The translations under genes were made by a program, and so were the position numbers. From Bicyclus anynana (Eukaryota; Arthropoda; Insecta; Lepidoptera; Nymphalidae): 64,000 nucleotides of DNA. Under the pieces are notes generated by a model, which had not been told where the DNA came from, did no database searches, and was given only the letters and a program-made list of their open reading frames with translations. How positions within the stretch are numbered: the stretch's first letter is position 1; the number at the start of each line of letters is the position of its first letter. Location of the stretch: NCBI RefSeq assembly GCF_947172395.1, contig NC_069090.1, positions 13,846,962 through 13,910,961 on the forward strand. Direction: 5' to 3'. This document shows positions 43,913-56,429 of this stretch, piece after piece.

Positions 43913-44112
43913 TCACACTAATATTATAAAGGCGAAAGTTTGTGTGCGTGTATTTGTTCCTTCTTTACGCTGCGGCTACTGAAACGATTTAGCTGAAATT
44001 TGGAATGGAAATAGATTTCACTCTGGATTAACACAAAGGCTATTTTTCATCCCGGAAAAATTCAGGGTTCCCGTGGGATTCTACGCGGACGAAGTCGCGG
44101 GCGTCCGCTAGT
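43913..44112 (+). mobile_element. Helitron-like element copy
   Basis: It begins CACACTAATATTATAAAGGC and ends with the same GCGGACG/CGTCCGC hairpin and CTAGT. Its left flank forms a small inverted repeat (GTGAAACCCATGTG / CACGGGTTTCAC). Confidence 0.6.
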
Positions 44113-44119
44113 TGTAATC

Positions 44120-46500
44120 AAGGATGAAACACATAATCTAGAAAACACAGTGGCGGACTACATATAGTAATACTATGAAGGTTGTATATCACTTGTATAT
44201 TCCAGCCGTATCTCCCGTGATCTGAGGTTGCTACACCTACTTACAGAAGCGAGCCGCGTCACACATACTTATCAGCGCACAGGCGACAGATAGACACTCG
44301 CGCGCATTATGTATGACCGCCTCAGAGGATACGCCGATGTTATCTGCGATTCAGCAGAAGGATGCGATTGCAAATCACACCGAGCCACCGACTATCCCGC
44401 CATAAATCATTCATAGGCGTTCCTCGCTAATGGAATAAACGAATTGAATATTTAGCGCAGCCTAGACGGCCCAACGGTAAAATGGCGGCGCGAAACTCAA
44501 AGGAGGAATAGGTACAGATATAAATAAACCTTAAGGCTTAAATCGTGTGAAAATGGCGAATGTACTTATATCTAGTACGTACATCCAACCACTATGTTAT
44601 GTTGTATCAATATTATTTGAGGAAATATAGGTCATTTTCATTTCAGACGTATTTTTTTTTAACGTAACTACCCACTTTACTGCATTATTCTATGTACTAA
44701 TAGTACCCACTTGTACGTAGGCAAGTACTCATTAAAAAAAAGGAAAAATGAAATAAAAAGGGACGTTAAATTTCAAGTTACCTACCTACCTAAACTAAAA
44801 TAAGTAAGTTACTTGAAAAATAAAAAAAAATATATATAAAACCTGACGCAAAATTATGTGTTCAGTTTCAATAGTGGGTATACTATTCTGCGTGTCAAGT
44901 CAACCATTGACATCTTCACCTCTGCCTAGCTCCTACCCTGGAAAAATTTTAATGCCAACACTGAACTCCATTTGCGTTCGTGATAATTATGTGTGTATAT
45001 TATGTACATACAATTTAATATGTATCACCCGGATTCAACGTAATACATAGTTATGGTACGAACAACACGCAATAGAAGTTTAGGACAAAGAAGGAAATTG
45101 ATAACCGATGATTTCAACACAATACACGAACCGGCGCAATTGAATTGAACAAAAACGGGTCCGTATCTGCCGAAAACGGCATAAAGGTAAGGAAATAGCC
45201 AGTTTCGGGGCGGGCACAAAGGGAATAATGTTAGACCACAATGGCGTCCCTGTGCCGGGGGCCGGTCGGAGTCGGATAAAAAACGGATGTGTCAATAATT
45301 AACTGTGTGATTCGGGCCCGGACGCCGCCGGGGGCAATCGATTGCGCCGCTTTTTTAATAACGTACACGTATTGCTAGCTGAGGAGCTGGCGGCGATTTT
45401 GCGAGCTTTAGTGCTTCATGTTCTGTGGCGAGCTTTTTGCTGACACTTGTAGTGTGGTTTAAATGTACAATTCTATTCATAAATGAAGTCCCGCGTCATT
45501 AAGACATTAGCGCCGCGTCTGACTTCTTTCATGAAAAGGACTATAGAGTCTAACGAAAACGAACTGTCAAATTCAAAGATTAAACACATTTTGTTACAAC
45601 ATGGAATATCTTACAAAGATACCTGGAGGTAATTGGCTTCACAATCATACGAGAAATGGTAGGCACAAATTGAAATTTTATTTTTACTCTATTGAATATT
45701 TTGGTTTTAACGAGCACTAGCAGTAATGATAGTAATGAATGAACGACGGCGTATAGTCCTCTCTGAGACAAGGGAGTAAAATAAAACCAACTTTCCAAAT
45801 CCTGGTTGCTACTAAGAATTTCCCGGAAGAAAAGAGAAGCCTATTTAAAGTTTGAAAACCTCGTAACTTTAATTTTAAGTTTTCGACTATTAAATTATGA
45901 CATCATTTGACTTTCCAAAAATGCTTGTAGGTAAGCCTAATTAAAATAAATGAATTTTGACTTTGACTTTATTATTTTATAGTTCGACCAAAGAATCTAA
46001 TCTAAGACCTCAATCAATATGCTAATCAGTAAACCAATCTCGACAATGCTCAACTTGTTTCACGTGCTAAAGTCGTGCCAAATATCTATCACCGTCTCTT
46101 ATGCTATAATAACGTACATGTATTGTGTCGTTTGGACAAAAGAGGTACTCGTCGTGTTTTCATAGCGCACGCTGGGGTGAAAAATATTACACCCCCGGGC
46201 GGCGTGTGAGAGCGCGCCGCCTAACGCCATGTGCGGCCGAATGGTGGGCACATTTGAATTGCTCATAGGTATTAGCATACACTTTACATTGTGATCCCGC
46301 TGGAGGCTACTCGCTACCACATAGTTAAAGTTGACTATTACGCATTATGTATCTGTTGATCTAGTTAGGTATTTACAAAGAGATTGATCAAAAAGAGATT
46401 GAAGGTCTAATGAACTTGTCTGATTTTACCTCTGTACATTATTTATGTGTGATATGGGTAATAAGGTTTTTGTGACAGAACTCTTAAATGGAATCACAAT
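44120..46500. other. No gene seen
   Basis: Holds the YY1/E2F-type sites at 44.48 kb, a GC patch at 45230-45340 and a LINE 3' tail at 45840-45975; otherwise AT-rich. Confidence 0.4.
44479..44495. promoter_or_regulatory. Overlapping YY1-type and E2F-type sites
   Basis: AAAATGGCGGC (YY1/Pho consensus AANATGGCGGC) runs into GGCGCGAAA (inverse TTTCGCGCC, E2F consensus). Such pairs are typical of animal core promoters. Confidence 0.35.
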
Positions 46501-46511
46501 CAGTATGCTAA

Positions 46512-46645
46512 AGTGTTTTTCAGATAGCATGGGTACGGTGACAGTTGCCTTATGACGTTCATAATACGTTCTAATAACGTGAATCGCGTCAAACTTTCAA
46601 TAGTGAAACGAACTGTCACCGTACCCATGCTATACGAAAAACGCT
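46512..46645. mobile_element. MITE with 35-bp terminal inverted repeats
   Basis: The left arm AGTGTTTTTCAGATAGCATG... and the inverse of 46611-46645 agree at 32 of 35 bases, including GGGTACGGTGACAGTT. Total 134 bp. Confidence 0.8.
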
Positions 46646-46959
46646 ATAATAGCGTGCACACGGCTTTGGCTTTGCTTACTCATTAGCGACCATCTATCAG
46701 ATAGGTATTAATGAAATGACTGGGAACAAAGTTTTCTCAAAGCCACGGGGGTGCAACACAACCACATTCCTAACTCCTGGCTGAAAATTTGCAAGAAGAA
46801 AGAAACTAAGAAGGTATTTTATACAGCGCGATCTTTTACAGTCCTTCAGTGTTAACTGTACAGTTTTATGTACCTACTTAATCGAAAATTCAGTAAAAAC
46901 TGTACAGATAAAACGTTTTAACTGAACAGTTCGACTGTACAGCTAAAACTGCAAGTCTA

Positions 46960-49500
46960 TAGACTGCATATAAGACTGGCATGAATGTCAAAACGTGGTT
47001 GCAATTTCAAGAACTACTAAATTAAATATCTGTATCTGCCATCGTATTGAAAGTATCATAGATAGCACAAATTGTGCTGATCCGACGGCTACATAGGCGA
47101 TAAGTTTGCACAATCCCGACGCAATCGCAGCGAATCCCCTACGCACAATTCGAACCCCCCCAAGGACCAGGAAATTCATCTCGCTAATCCACCGACCCGC
47201 TGTGAATAGTAAAAGTGATGGCTCTATTCATTCTAAGGGAGACCCCCTCCGCGGGTCTCGAGAGAGGTGGTGGGTCGGGGTGGAGAGAAAGCGCTAAAAT
47301 TTAATAAAGCCCGGCTCGTCGGAACTATGGACAGCCCTTGCGATTAATTACGCACAAGAAGCTACGTAATGATACCTATTCGTGCCTTCTGTATGAAATT
47401 AGGGCCGAGGGTACTTTTCTATCTATTATTCAAAGAATAATCCGCCATGTTTATGATGCTTTTTAATTTGTATTGAATAATTTAGGCGGGCAATTAGGGG
47501 CATATGGTGTTATCTAACTTTGCGCATGAAAATTTAGTTTGGCGTTTAACTCACGCAAATTGCTCACGTAAAAAGGTAATGAGATATTTCATGGGTCTCA
47601 GATTTAGGTGGGTATGATATTTTCGGAAGGTAAATAATTTAAAATTTCGACTTTATGTACCTGTCTACTTTTAAGATTTATAACAAGACCTATACACAGG
47701 ATACTATTTACCTTAGTTTAGGAACGCTATTTCCGACACTGCAAAACGGATTTTCATGCTGCTTTTTTAAATAAATCACGCGTTTTATCTGAAAAATTAA
47801 ACCAAATAGTATACCTACGATGACCGGGTCATCCGCGGCCGCTAGAATACAAGTAAATAATGGGTAGGTAAATAAAAATATGGAAACATACAAAAAAATA
47901 CACAATTACTTTGATTATGGTCGACGGACCATTGAGTCGTCGGAAAAATTGAATTCAAAAAGTTCTTTTTTATTATGTAGGTACATCCATAGTGTTTTCA
48001 CGTAAAAGTTTCGTGCGTTAGTCTATACTAAGGGGCTGGCATTGAGGGCGGAGGGCTCTCAGTGACGTCACTTATGTGATATCTGTGTACTTCGACCTTC
48101 TCCATCTCAACACTTCACTATCTATCGTTGTTCCAGAAAACAATTGTATAATGCAATAAGTAAATGGTTTTACTTTAAATTGAATGTTTACAAAGTTTAT
48201 ATAATTTTTAGAGCACTTTTATAAACGTTTTTATAATCTATCATTAAAACTTCATTTATTTAACACGCTGAAACGCATTTACATACGAGTAGAATCTCAA
48301 TTTCGTATATTATGTCAACTAGCAAACGTCAAAGATAGTGAATTAGCCTACAGTAGGTCCAAGATGCGACATATTTCGAGACGAGAAAAAGACAAAATGT
48401 CAAATAGCAGCGCAATTAAAACTAACACTTTCTCTTTATTTGGTCGACAATATGTAGGTACTTTTCCCTACACGACAATTGTTGTTAATGCATGATTTTT
48501 AGTTTTTACGACTGTCTCGCATGTGAAACAAAATCACGTTTTCATAAGAACAACGTCATTTATTTGACTTCAGCTCAAGTGATCGGAAAAAATGAAAAAT
48601 TCTATTGCCACTTGATGTAGTAGCTCAGGTAAATGCGACGCCACTGTATCACTTAAGTATGCTACAAATATATGATACAAAAAATATGTAGAGTTACTAA
48701 GAACACACTGTAGGGATGTGAATCAGTTATCTTGAAAGTTAGCCCGCTATCGACATCCACCAGGGATCGAAGCCATGACCTCTTAGTATGCAGCCTCTTA
48801 AACGTGGCTATTGAGGCTTACAACATATAAAAGGTATCACTAAAAAGTGAAGAGAGCAGACATCTTTCATGACAAAATACCTACAGATGTAAATCAGTGC
48901 ACGGATGCATGCTCAGTGCTCACCCTATGTTTGCATCGTCAAGTGGCACCTAGCGCAGCGGGTAGACGAGTGTAGGTAGCGGCAGTAGGTAGAGGTAGAG
49001 GTAGAGGTAGTAGGTAGAAAGCTACGACATCTTTTGTTGCTGGGAGTGGAGTTCGTAATCCGCGCTCGTTCGAGTGTCTCAAGTGGCTCACATTCGCTCG
49101 CTCTCCATTCGTCGCGAAGCCGTCACACTTCAGACCGTGCTAGGGACTTGGTTACACGCGAAAGCGTTGTCATAAACTTATTTATTTTATAGATATATAC
49201 ATAATTTTATATATTCTGCATGTCCATGTGCATCAAGCGTATTCTACATTACATTACTTCGGACACATTGCCAGGAAAGAGAAAGATAATGTGGGAAAAT
49301 CAGTTGTTATTTTCAAGGTGAAAGGAAAAAGGCTGCGAGGGTGCAGCCCGAGGCGTTGATCTGACCAGGTCCGCACTACAGTCGATCTACGATGCTAGAC
49401 GGACGGGTCAAGATAACATAAGATCTTAAGGACAAAGTTAAAGAGATGGAGGTGGTCACGACCCTCAGATGAAGTTGAAGACTCACGGAGGAGTAATCTT
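46960..49500. other. No gene seen
   Basis: GC-richer patches at 47100-47330 and 48950-49150 (with GGTAGAGGTAGAGGTAGAGG) might be promoter regions; no exon supported. Confidence 0.4.
48735..48817 (-). mobile_element. SINE C-like fragment
   Basis: Contains CATCCACCAGGGATCGAAGC and GTGGCTATTGAGGCTT, resembling the head of family C. Confidence 0.4.
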
Positions 49501-49509
49501 AAATTATTA

Positions 49510-49700
49510 TTAGTGACCCGGCAAACGTTGTTCTGCCTTACAAACATTTTGGGGTGGACCTTACTAAGGGATATGAAAAATATATATCAGCCGATTCTCA
49601 TTAGAATTATACGGTATAGGCACATAAAATTTTATAAAAATCATGCGCCAGCCGTTTGGGGGGAGTATGGTAACAAACACTGACACGATAATTTTATACA
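49510..49700 (+). repeat. Repeat fragment beginning GTGACCCGGCAAACG
   Basis: TTAGTGACCCGGCAAACGTT and CCAGCCGTTTGGGGGGAGTA look like a common lepidopteran repeat; the CTAGCGGGCCCGGTCAAGC segment at 25806-25990 in FABP intron 3 is of similar kind. Confidence 0.4.
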
Positions 49701-49767
49701 TTATAGATAGGTATACCTAAATCTAAATTCGCCCCAAGCCACAAGCTTTCGCAGCATAATAATAGGA

Positions 49768-49792
49768 GGGGGGGGGGGGCCGGGGGCGGGGC
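49768..49792 (+). repeat. G-rich tract with G-quadruplex potential
   Basis: Twelve G, CC, GGGGG, C, GGGG. A 13-base C run is at 61628-61640. Confidence 0.8.
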
Positions 49793-50583
49793 ACTTTGAA
49801 ACGTCAGGTAATACTCGTATTATTAGATAATGGTTATAGCCGTAAACTAAAAATTATAGTTAAGTACGACGCGACAGTTCCAAACGCGCCTTAGTCCGAG
49901 AATCGCGCTAACAGACTGTTAGCCTTCTTGTGAGGCATAGGTATACGAGTAGTTAGTAACCAAGTCTCGGTTCCGTAAGCAATCACTAGCATCACGACCT
50001 GTGACTTTCGTCTTAAACACTGAGCACGTACGAAAATAAGTCGCGGAGATTCCCGAACGCTGGTTAAACAGTGAATAACAAAGGAAGCAATATTCTGAAT
50101 AATATAATATTATATATTCAATTTCAAAATCGCTCCAAGCCGATCTTAAGCCGCAGCCTCTTGGCGCGTATTCGCGAGGCGTATCCTCGTAATTGGCGCT
50201 TGAGAGGCAATTAGCTGCCACTCGCCTGTGTCACCGCCCGCTCGAGCCCCGACCTCTGTGCTACCTTACTGCCCCTCAGCCTTTCAAATATACTCCTACA
50301 CAAAGATTTTATACTATCAGATATGTTACGTGCCTACAGAATCACCGCAAAAAATAATTTAGCTACTCCACTGAGCGCACACATATACAATTTCGTGTTT
50401 ACTTACATTATATATTAATAAATAAATTTAAAACTCTTACCTGTCCATGTCTATTTTTATGAAGTTTTAGTCTTAGTTTAGTTTGTCAAATTACATAAAC
50501 AATTATTTAAATATTCCGATAAAGAATGAAGGAAAGATAAAATCTGCTTCAATTATCATAATTCTTCATTAGACGGCAATAGC

Positions 50584-50740
50584 ATTTTTCATATGGCACC
50601 ATTAATTTACAACAAATTACCAGCAAAATTAGCTGATAAAAATTTAAGGGTTGCTATATTATAAATTAAAATAAAAGAACTATTGCTAAAAAAACGGTGT
50701 TACTATAAACTATACAAGACTATTTAAATGCCAATATTAA
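50584..50740 (+). mobile_element. LINE ORF end fragment
   Basis: The frame IFHMAPLIYNKLPAKLADKN then LRVAIL stops at once; out of frame it continues KIKELLLKKRCYYKL. This is the typical end of a CR1/jockey-type reverse transcriptase ORF, frameshifted. Confidence 0.55.
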
Positions 50741-51676
50741 TTGTAGATTTTGTTACCGGACATACTAATTATTATATTTTTGATCATGTAGTATTTGTTA
50801 GTTATTTATTTTTTAACGTGACAACTTTATTTCAAAGAACTATCATCTTTGTAACTTTAGTATACAGCATGGTAACTCAATTTTAACTATTAGTGTATTT
50901 AATAAACAATGTAATTTATTTGAAATGTAATAGATTTTGAAAGCATTCGATATTTTGTAGCGAATTGTATGCTTCTAAACTTGTACCAAGATCTTGTTAG
51001 TAGACAATATTTAGGTATTATTTATTTGAATAACTTTCGTTGTTAGCCACTTTTGTTCGCCTCAGTTTCAACGCGCTAGTGACATATCTTATAATATAAA
51101 ATCTTTGCCCCTACACACATAACTACCGCATTAGTACTTACTATTCTTTTAACTTCGTATTTTGTTGGCAATTTTTGTTTGCAACTCTAAATTTCAAGTT
51201 AGGAGAGAGGAAAGCTTTAGGCGGAAAATTTTTTGAAATCGCTTGTGAAAAACTTGTGCAACCTGAACGTCTGTTTTATAGCCAAAAGCCAAAAGGTTTT
51301 ATTCAATTTAGTACCTATATAGGTGAATAATACGTGCTTTTTTCTATGTTTCATTAACCGCTTTTCTATAATTATTTAATTTACCTTACTGCCTGAGCGT
51401 TTTTAAAACAATTTTTTCGGGTGATGTTGCATTTTCACCTTCATTCAACTTCATACTATTGGTAGATACGCTACGCCGGTCAACGCTGGCTCGCTTCGCA
51501 ATCTCTTTTTTAACTCTCATGCGATTGAAGCCTAAACAGACTACCACTACTAGCTACTACTAGCTAGCTAACTAGCAGGTGACGCTCCTGCGGTCAAGTT
51601 CGTATTTTTATATGTACGTAAGTACTTGTTTCTAAAATTATTTTTAAGTAAGTAACAAGTACGCATATTATACGTA

Positions 51677-51880
51677 GGCGTCCACTTATCCGTATCGTAC
51701 CTACGTATCGGACGCATCGCATCAAACGGACTTTAGTATTTATTGTTTAAAAAGTCATAGAAGCGCGTCCACTGATGCGTATCGTACGGAACGCAACGAA
51801 CGGATTTTAATTACCGTAAAGTTAAAATCCGTTTGATGCGATGCGTCCGTTGCGTACGATGCCGATCAGTGGAGTGAACT
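51677..51880. mobile_element. MITE-like repeat, GGCGTCCACT family
   Basis: Starts GGCGTCCACTTATCCGTATC; internal CGCGTCCACTGATGCGTATC; ends in the inverse orientation (GATGCCGATCAGTGGAGTG). AAATCCGTTTGATGCGATGC mirrors GCATCGCATCAAACGGA, so it folds on itself. Confidence 0.68.
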
Positions 51881-52274
51881 TTATGCATAAACGCAAGAAT
51901 ACCCTGAGGATTCTTTAGGTACCTGCATTAGAGTGGGAATTATGCATTATAAACAATTTTTACCTATAGTGTATACCAAAGTTAAAGCGTCGCAGTATTG
52001 ACACCGATTTACATTCACAATCAAACGGCTAATGAACTGATTTCAACTGTGAAACAGGACTACAGTGTATTTATAATTCATGCGTGGTATATACAGATCG
52101 CTTGCGAGTTTCGGCGCTCAGTCGGCGGTATCAATAATTGAATTTTGGGATTGGGGGATCACTTCGGAGTTGGGTCCTAAACCCTCCCATTAATTGCTGG
52201 AATTAATTCGTCCCCTCGAAATATAAAGAAAGACGCATAAAGGGCGTCATCGAAATTCGTTTATATATATTTTT

Positions 52275-52600
52275 AACCTCCGACGCAAAAAGAGGGGTGT
52301 TATAGGTTTGACGTGTCTGTCTGTCAGTCTGTGGCACCGTAGCTCCCGAACGTATGAAGCGATTTCAATTTAGATTTTTAGTATGAAAGGTGACTTATGG
52401 GGGAGTGTTCTTTATAAATATCGGATAAAAATCGGTTGAGCCTTTTAAAAGTTCTGGGGGTTGAAAGTGGGGAAGAATAACCGAATATCTGTAAATATAC
52501 TCGAATGGAGTCTCAAATGAAAGTGCACTGAAAGAGAATATTGATGACTTGATCGAGAGTGTAATTAATAATTTCATGACCTTCGGGGGTTTTTCAAAAT
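52275..52600 (+). repeat. Dispersed repeat CCCCCGACGCAAAA family
   Basis: CCTCCGACGCAAAAAGAGGG, TTTGACGTGTCTGTCTGTC and CATGAAAGTGCACT; a shorter copy is at 54122-54340 and looser relatives (CCGACTTCAAAAAAGGAGGA) at 7880-7990, 19255-19560 and 63448-63640. Confidence 0.55.
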
Positions 52601-53934
52601 TTTCATTGTTATGTTATTGTAGGTACTATTGACGAATGTCTTAAAAGAAGGATTTTGAAATTTTATTTAAACGAGAATTAATTAATTCAACTGTTGTTAA
52701 TGATAAATTCTATAAATTATTGTAAAGAATGATTGTTTTGAAGAGAAACTTCAGAGCATTTTGACCGATAGCATGTAGAGTCACTACAAACCGTAAAATA
52801 TTACATTTATAAAGTAGATATTTGCAAACTAATTTTTCTTGAAATAAAAGATTTTCAATTGAAAGACATAAACATAGTTGTGAAGAACCTACCTATGTTT
52901 TAATTCGAAATCTTTGAAAAGTTGTAGCTAAGATTTGTCTGCTAAGAACCATTTATTTAAACGAGCTACTTACGAAAGAAACTTGAAAATTACTACTTAG
53001 GTACTATGGGTGCAGCATACGTAAAATAAATGTCGTATACTTAGTAATGGTGCAGCTTACTGTGCCGTTTAAAAGTAATACCATCGTTACAAGGAACTTG
53101 TATGTAACATTGGCTACAAATTGCTAAAGACCGGGAAAAATCCAAATCTTTGGAGGAGGCTTTTACCTGAGGGGGGTTTTCAGCAAAAATATAGTTTTTA
53201 ATTAAATAAGTACCTTATAATAGTTAAATACAAACTTGTTATAGGTAAATTCGCAAAAATGTTAATTTAAACAGAAAATAAAAGGCGTGTTTAATAATGG
53301 TGCTGGCTACAAGGGTAACAAGCTCTAGTTTTTTTTTCAATAGGTATATCGATCACGTCAGCTTTGAAACTAAAAAATCTCATCACAATCGGTCCATTAC
53401 TTAAGAAGCTACAATGCAGACATGAGACGTGAAAAATAAAATAAAAAATCGTCCGTTAAGTAGCCAAAAGTTGTACATAGATGATAGGTATATTTGTCGG
53501 TCCGTGTTTGCAGTGAACGGCACTCCTTATCTCGGCCCTCCTCGGGTGGCGAGGAGGGTCTAATCGCAATCGATACCCTCCCTGATGACGCTGACTCCAC
53601 GCGTCCTTATCTGCGGTCGCTAAGTAAATACACTTTGCTTTTGTCTGTGGTTCAACAACCAAGTGTTTATCGGTATTAGTGGTTACGAAACCCTACTAAT
53701 ATCACAAAATTGAGCTTTGTTACTACGCAAAAACTACTGGACGTATTTCGATGTTTGGCACCACAGAACAGTCCGAAGTCTAAACCGAAGGTTGCCTGGA
53801 AGAAATCGCTACTTAGCGATAAGGCCGCCTTTTGTATGCTGATCTCTTCCTAATTTGTTTTTTATTTCACTTGTTTTTGTCTTTGTGGTGTGCAAATAAG
53901 TATATTTATATTTTATCTTAACAGTCAACGCTAA

Positions 53935-54042
53935 GGCCTAGTGCGGACTACTTTAGCATTTTAGTCGAGTACGAACAATTTATGTGTTTACCGCCCAAAA
54001 ATTGTTCGTACTCGACTAAAATACTAAAGTAGTCTGTACGGC
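53935..54042. mobile_element. Foldback element, TAGTCGAGTACGAAC family (copy 2)
   Basis: Starts GGCCTAGTGCGGACTACTTT; arms containing TTTTAGTCGAGTACGAACAA are inverse at the other end (TTGTTCGTACTCGACTAAAA). Nearly the whole element is stem. Confidence 0.8.
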
Positions 54043-54351
54043 TTTTAAAAGCTAACGCTTTTTGGCACACAAATATCTAACTAAAACAAAGGCTAGACAC
54101 GGCATTGTATCGCACATTCTTAACCCCCGACGCAAAAGAGGGTTTTTATAAATTTGACGTATCTGTCTGTGTGTGGCAGACGTGTCGAACTGATGACACG
54201 ATTTAATTTTTTTTTTGTATTAAAGGTGATTTACGGGCGTTCGGGTGTTCTTAGATATGTTTGATGAAAAAAGTTGTGGGGGGGTGAAAATGGGGAAGGA
54301 CAACCGAATGTCTGCAAATATACTCGAGTGGGGTCTCATTAATTTATTCAT

Positions 54352-54645
54352 CATTTATCAACCCATATTCGGCTCACTACTGAGCTCGAGTCTCCTCCAA
54401 GAATGAGAGGGATTTGGCCAGTAGTCCACTACGTTGGCCCAATGCGGATTGGCAGACTTCAAACACGCAGATAATTCTCTGGTATGCAGGTTTCCTCACG
54501 ATGTTTTTCCTTCACCGTTTGAGACACGTGATATTTAATTTCTTAAAATGAGCATAACTGAAAATTTGGAGGTGTATTTCCCGGACCCAAATACCCTCCG
54601 GAATCGGAGGCAGAGGTCATATCCACTGGGCTATCTCGGTTTTAT
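54352..54645 (-). mobile_element. SINE B, near full length
   Basis: Minus-strand copy; head side CCACTGGGCTATCTCGGTTT at 54623-54645, with a small deletion in the B-box region. Confidence 0.75.
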
Positions 54646-55039
54646 TTATTTATTTACAAGAAAATTTTTTATACAAGTACTTACTTAATATAGGATAGGT
54701 TATAAATTATAACATTCATTTAGTCTAAGAAATGTCACAGTTTTCACGTCACACCACTTACCTATTTAATGAGGAAATAAGCCTTAGCGGTATTTCTTAA
54801 TCTCATAGGAAATCAAGGGGAAAGAGAGTCGTATTCAAAAGTAAAGCTCAAAATTAAGTTTAAAACAAACAAAAAAAAACTGTTTTTTTTTTCTTTTCTT
54901 CGTTCCGTTGATCCGTTGATTTTGATAAATTATTGCGAGGCGTTAAATTCGTCTTCTTTGTGCGAATGTACGTCTGTTTTATATCGATTGATGGACTACT
55001 TATTTGCCTACATATTCAAAATAAACATAGATGAAGATT

Positions 55040-55312
55040 GACTAGAATAGATGAAAGTCACTGACATAGCTCAGCGAGTCGCGAAACTGAAGTGGCAATG
55101 GGTAGGCCACATAGTTCGAAGAGCCGATGGACGTTGGGGTCCCAAGGTGCTGGAAAGACGACCCGCCCCGGAAAGCGCAGTGTTGGTCGACCCCCCACTA
55201 GGTCCGAGGATATCAAGCGGGTTGCAGGATGCTGGCGACTCGAGACCGTTGTGTTTGGAGGTCCATGCAAGAGGCCTATGTCCAGCAGTGGACGTCTATC
55301 GGCTGATAAGGT
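55040..55312 (+). mobile_element. Non-LTR retrotransposon, RT C-terminus and 3' tail
   Basis: It encodes MKVTDIAQRVAKLKWQWVGH then IVRRADGRWGPKVLE, the same family as 21.15 kb but better preserved, followed by GTTGGTCGACCCCCCACTAG and the tail. Confidence 0.78.
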
Positions 55313-55747
55313 AAGGTAAGATGAAAATTTATAGGCAGGTAGGTTAGGCGAGAAAATGTATTTAAATTGCAAAAAGGTGAATTCACGCAAAATGTATCCC
55401 GAAACGTAAAAATCGAAAAAATTAATTAACATCCACATACATCGGCGCAGGCCAACAAAACTACCACAATATTAACTCGCAATCACTTTCGGTATCGCGT
55501 TGCATATCCATTTCACATACGCTATTGCGTCGCACGGTCGTGACACCGACACCCCTAACTCACACCCCTGTGTCAGCTACACACCCCGACCAACTTACGT
55601 TTGCGGGTGACCAACTCATCTCACCAACGAACATGGACCTTATGTGCAAGTGATAGGTGCGTGGAAAAAATGACGTTTTATTTTTAATCTGTGCCGCGTC
55701 GTGGTCATTGTGTACATAGAGGGCGCGCCCCTCGCTGTCCCCGAGCA

Positions 55748-55804
55748 AACATGGCGGCGGCTAACGAGGTTTTTGCGCGCGGCTCTCGTGAGCGATTTCG
55801 CGCC
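55748..55804. promoter_or_regulatory. Promoter-like patch with YY1-type and E2F-type sites
   Basis: AACATGGCGGC at 55748-55758 and TTTCGCGCC at 55796-55804 in a CpG-rich block. No first exon could be assigned with confidence. Confidence 0.4.
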
Positions 55805-56097
55805 TAATTTGGACGTACGCTTCGGCGAGAGGTGTTTTATTTTATTTATATTTTCAGGCGCACTGTGGAAGCTTTCAGTTAGTAGGTGCGCGTGTTATGG
55901 GAACTTCATTGAGTGGCTGCCGCGTATGAGATATTCACAGATGCTTTATATTGCTGTTCGATGTTTTTCATTTATCAACTCAACTGTATAGAGAAGTGTA
56001 GGTACTTCTGTTGCTCTACATTTATGTATTTTGTACATTTATAAAACAAGAATTAGTTAAACATAACATTATGTAGGCTTAAAGTCACTCAGTATGA

Positions 56098-56420
56098 CCC
56101 ATGGAGCGAGCTATGATTGGAGTTTCTGTGCGTGATCGAATTAGAAATGAGGAGATCCGCAAAAGAACCAAGTCACTGACATAGCTCGGCGAGTCATAAA
56201 GATGAAGTGGCAATAAACAGGGCACATAGTTCGAAGAGCCGGTGGACGTTGGGGTCCCAAGGTGCTGGAATGGTGACCCAGCACCGGAAAGTGCAGTGTT
56301 GATTGACCCCTCACTAGGTGGACTGAGGACATCAAGCGGGTTGCAGGGAGCCGCTAGATGCTGACAGCTCAAGACCGTGTTGTTTGGAAGTGCATGCTAT
56401 TAATAATGATGATGATGATG
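56098..56420 (+). mobile_element. Non-LTR retrotransposon, RT C-terminus and 3' tail
   Basis: GGAGCGAGCTATGATTGGAG to the GATGATGATGATG tail parallels the 55.0- and 21.15-kb copies, with stops and indels. Confidence 0.75.
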
Positions 56421-56429
56421 AATAGTAAC

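Noticed and set aside
55701..55991. Plus-strand 96-codon open frame at the promoter-like patch
   Set aside because: No domain, low complexity; the ATGGCGGC is better explained as a YY1-type site.
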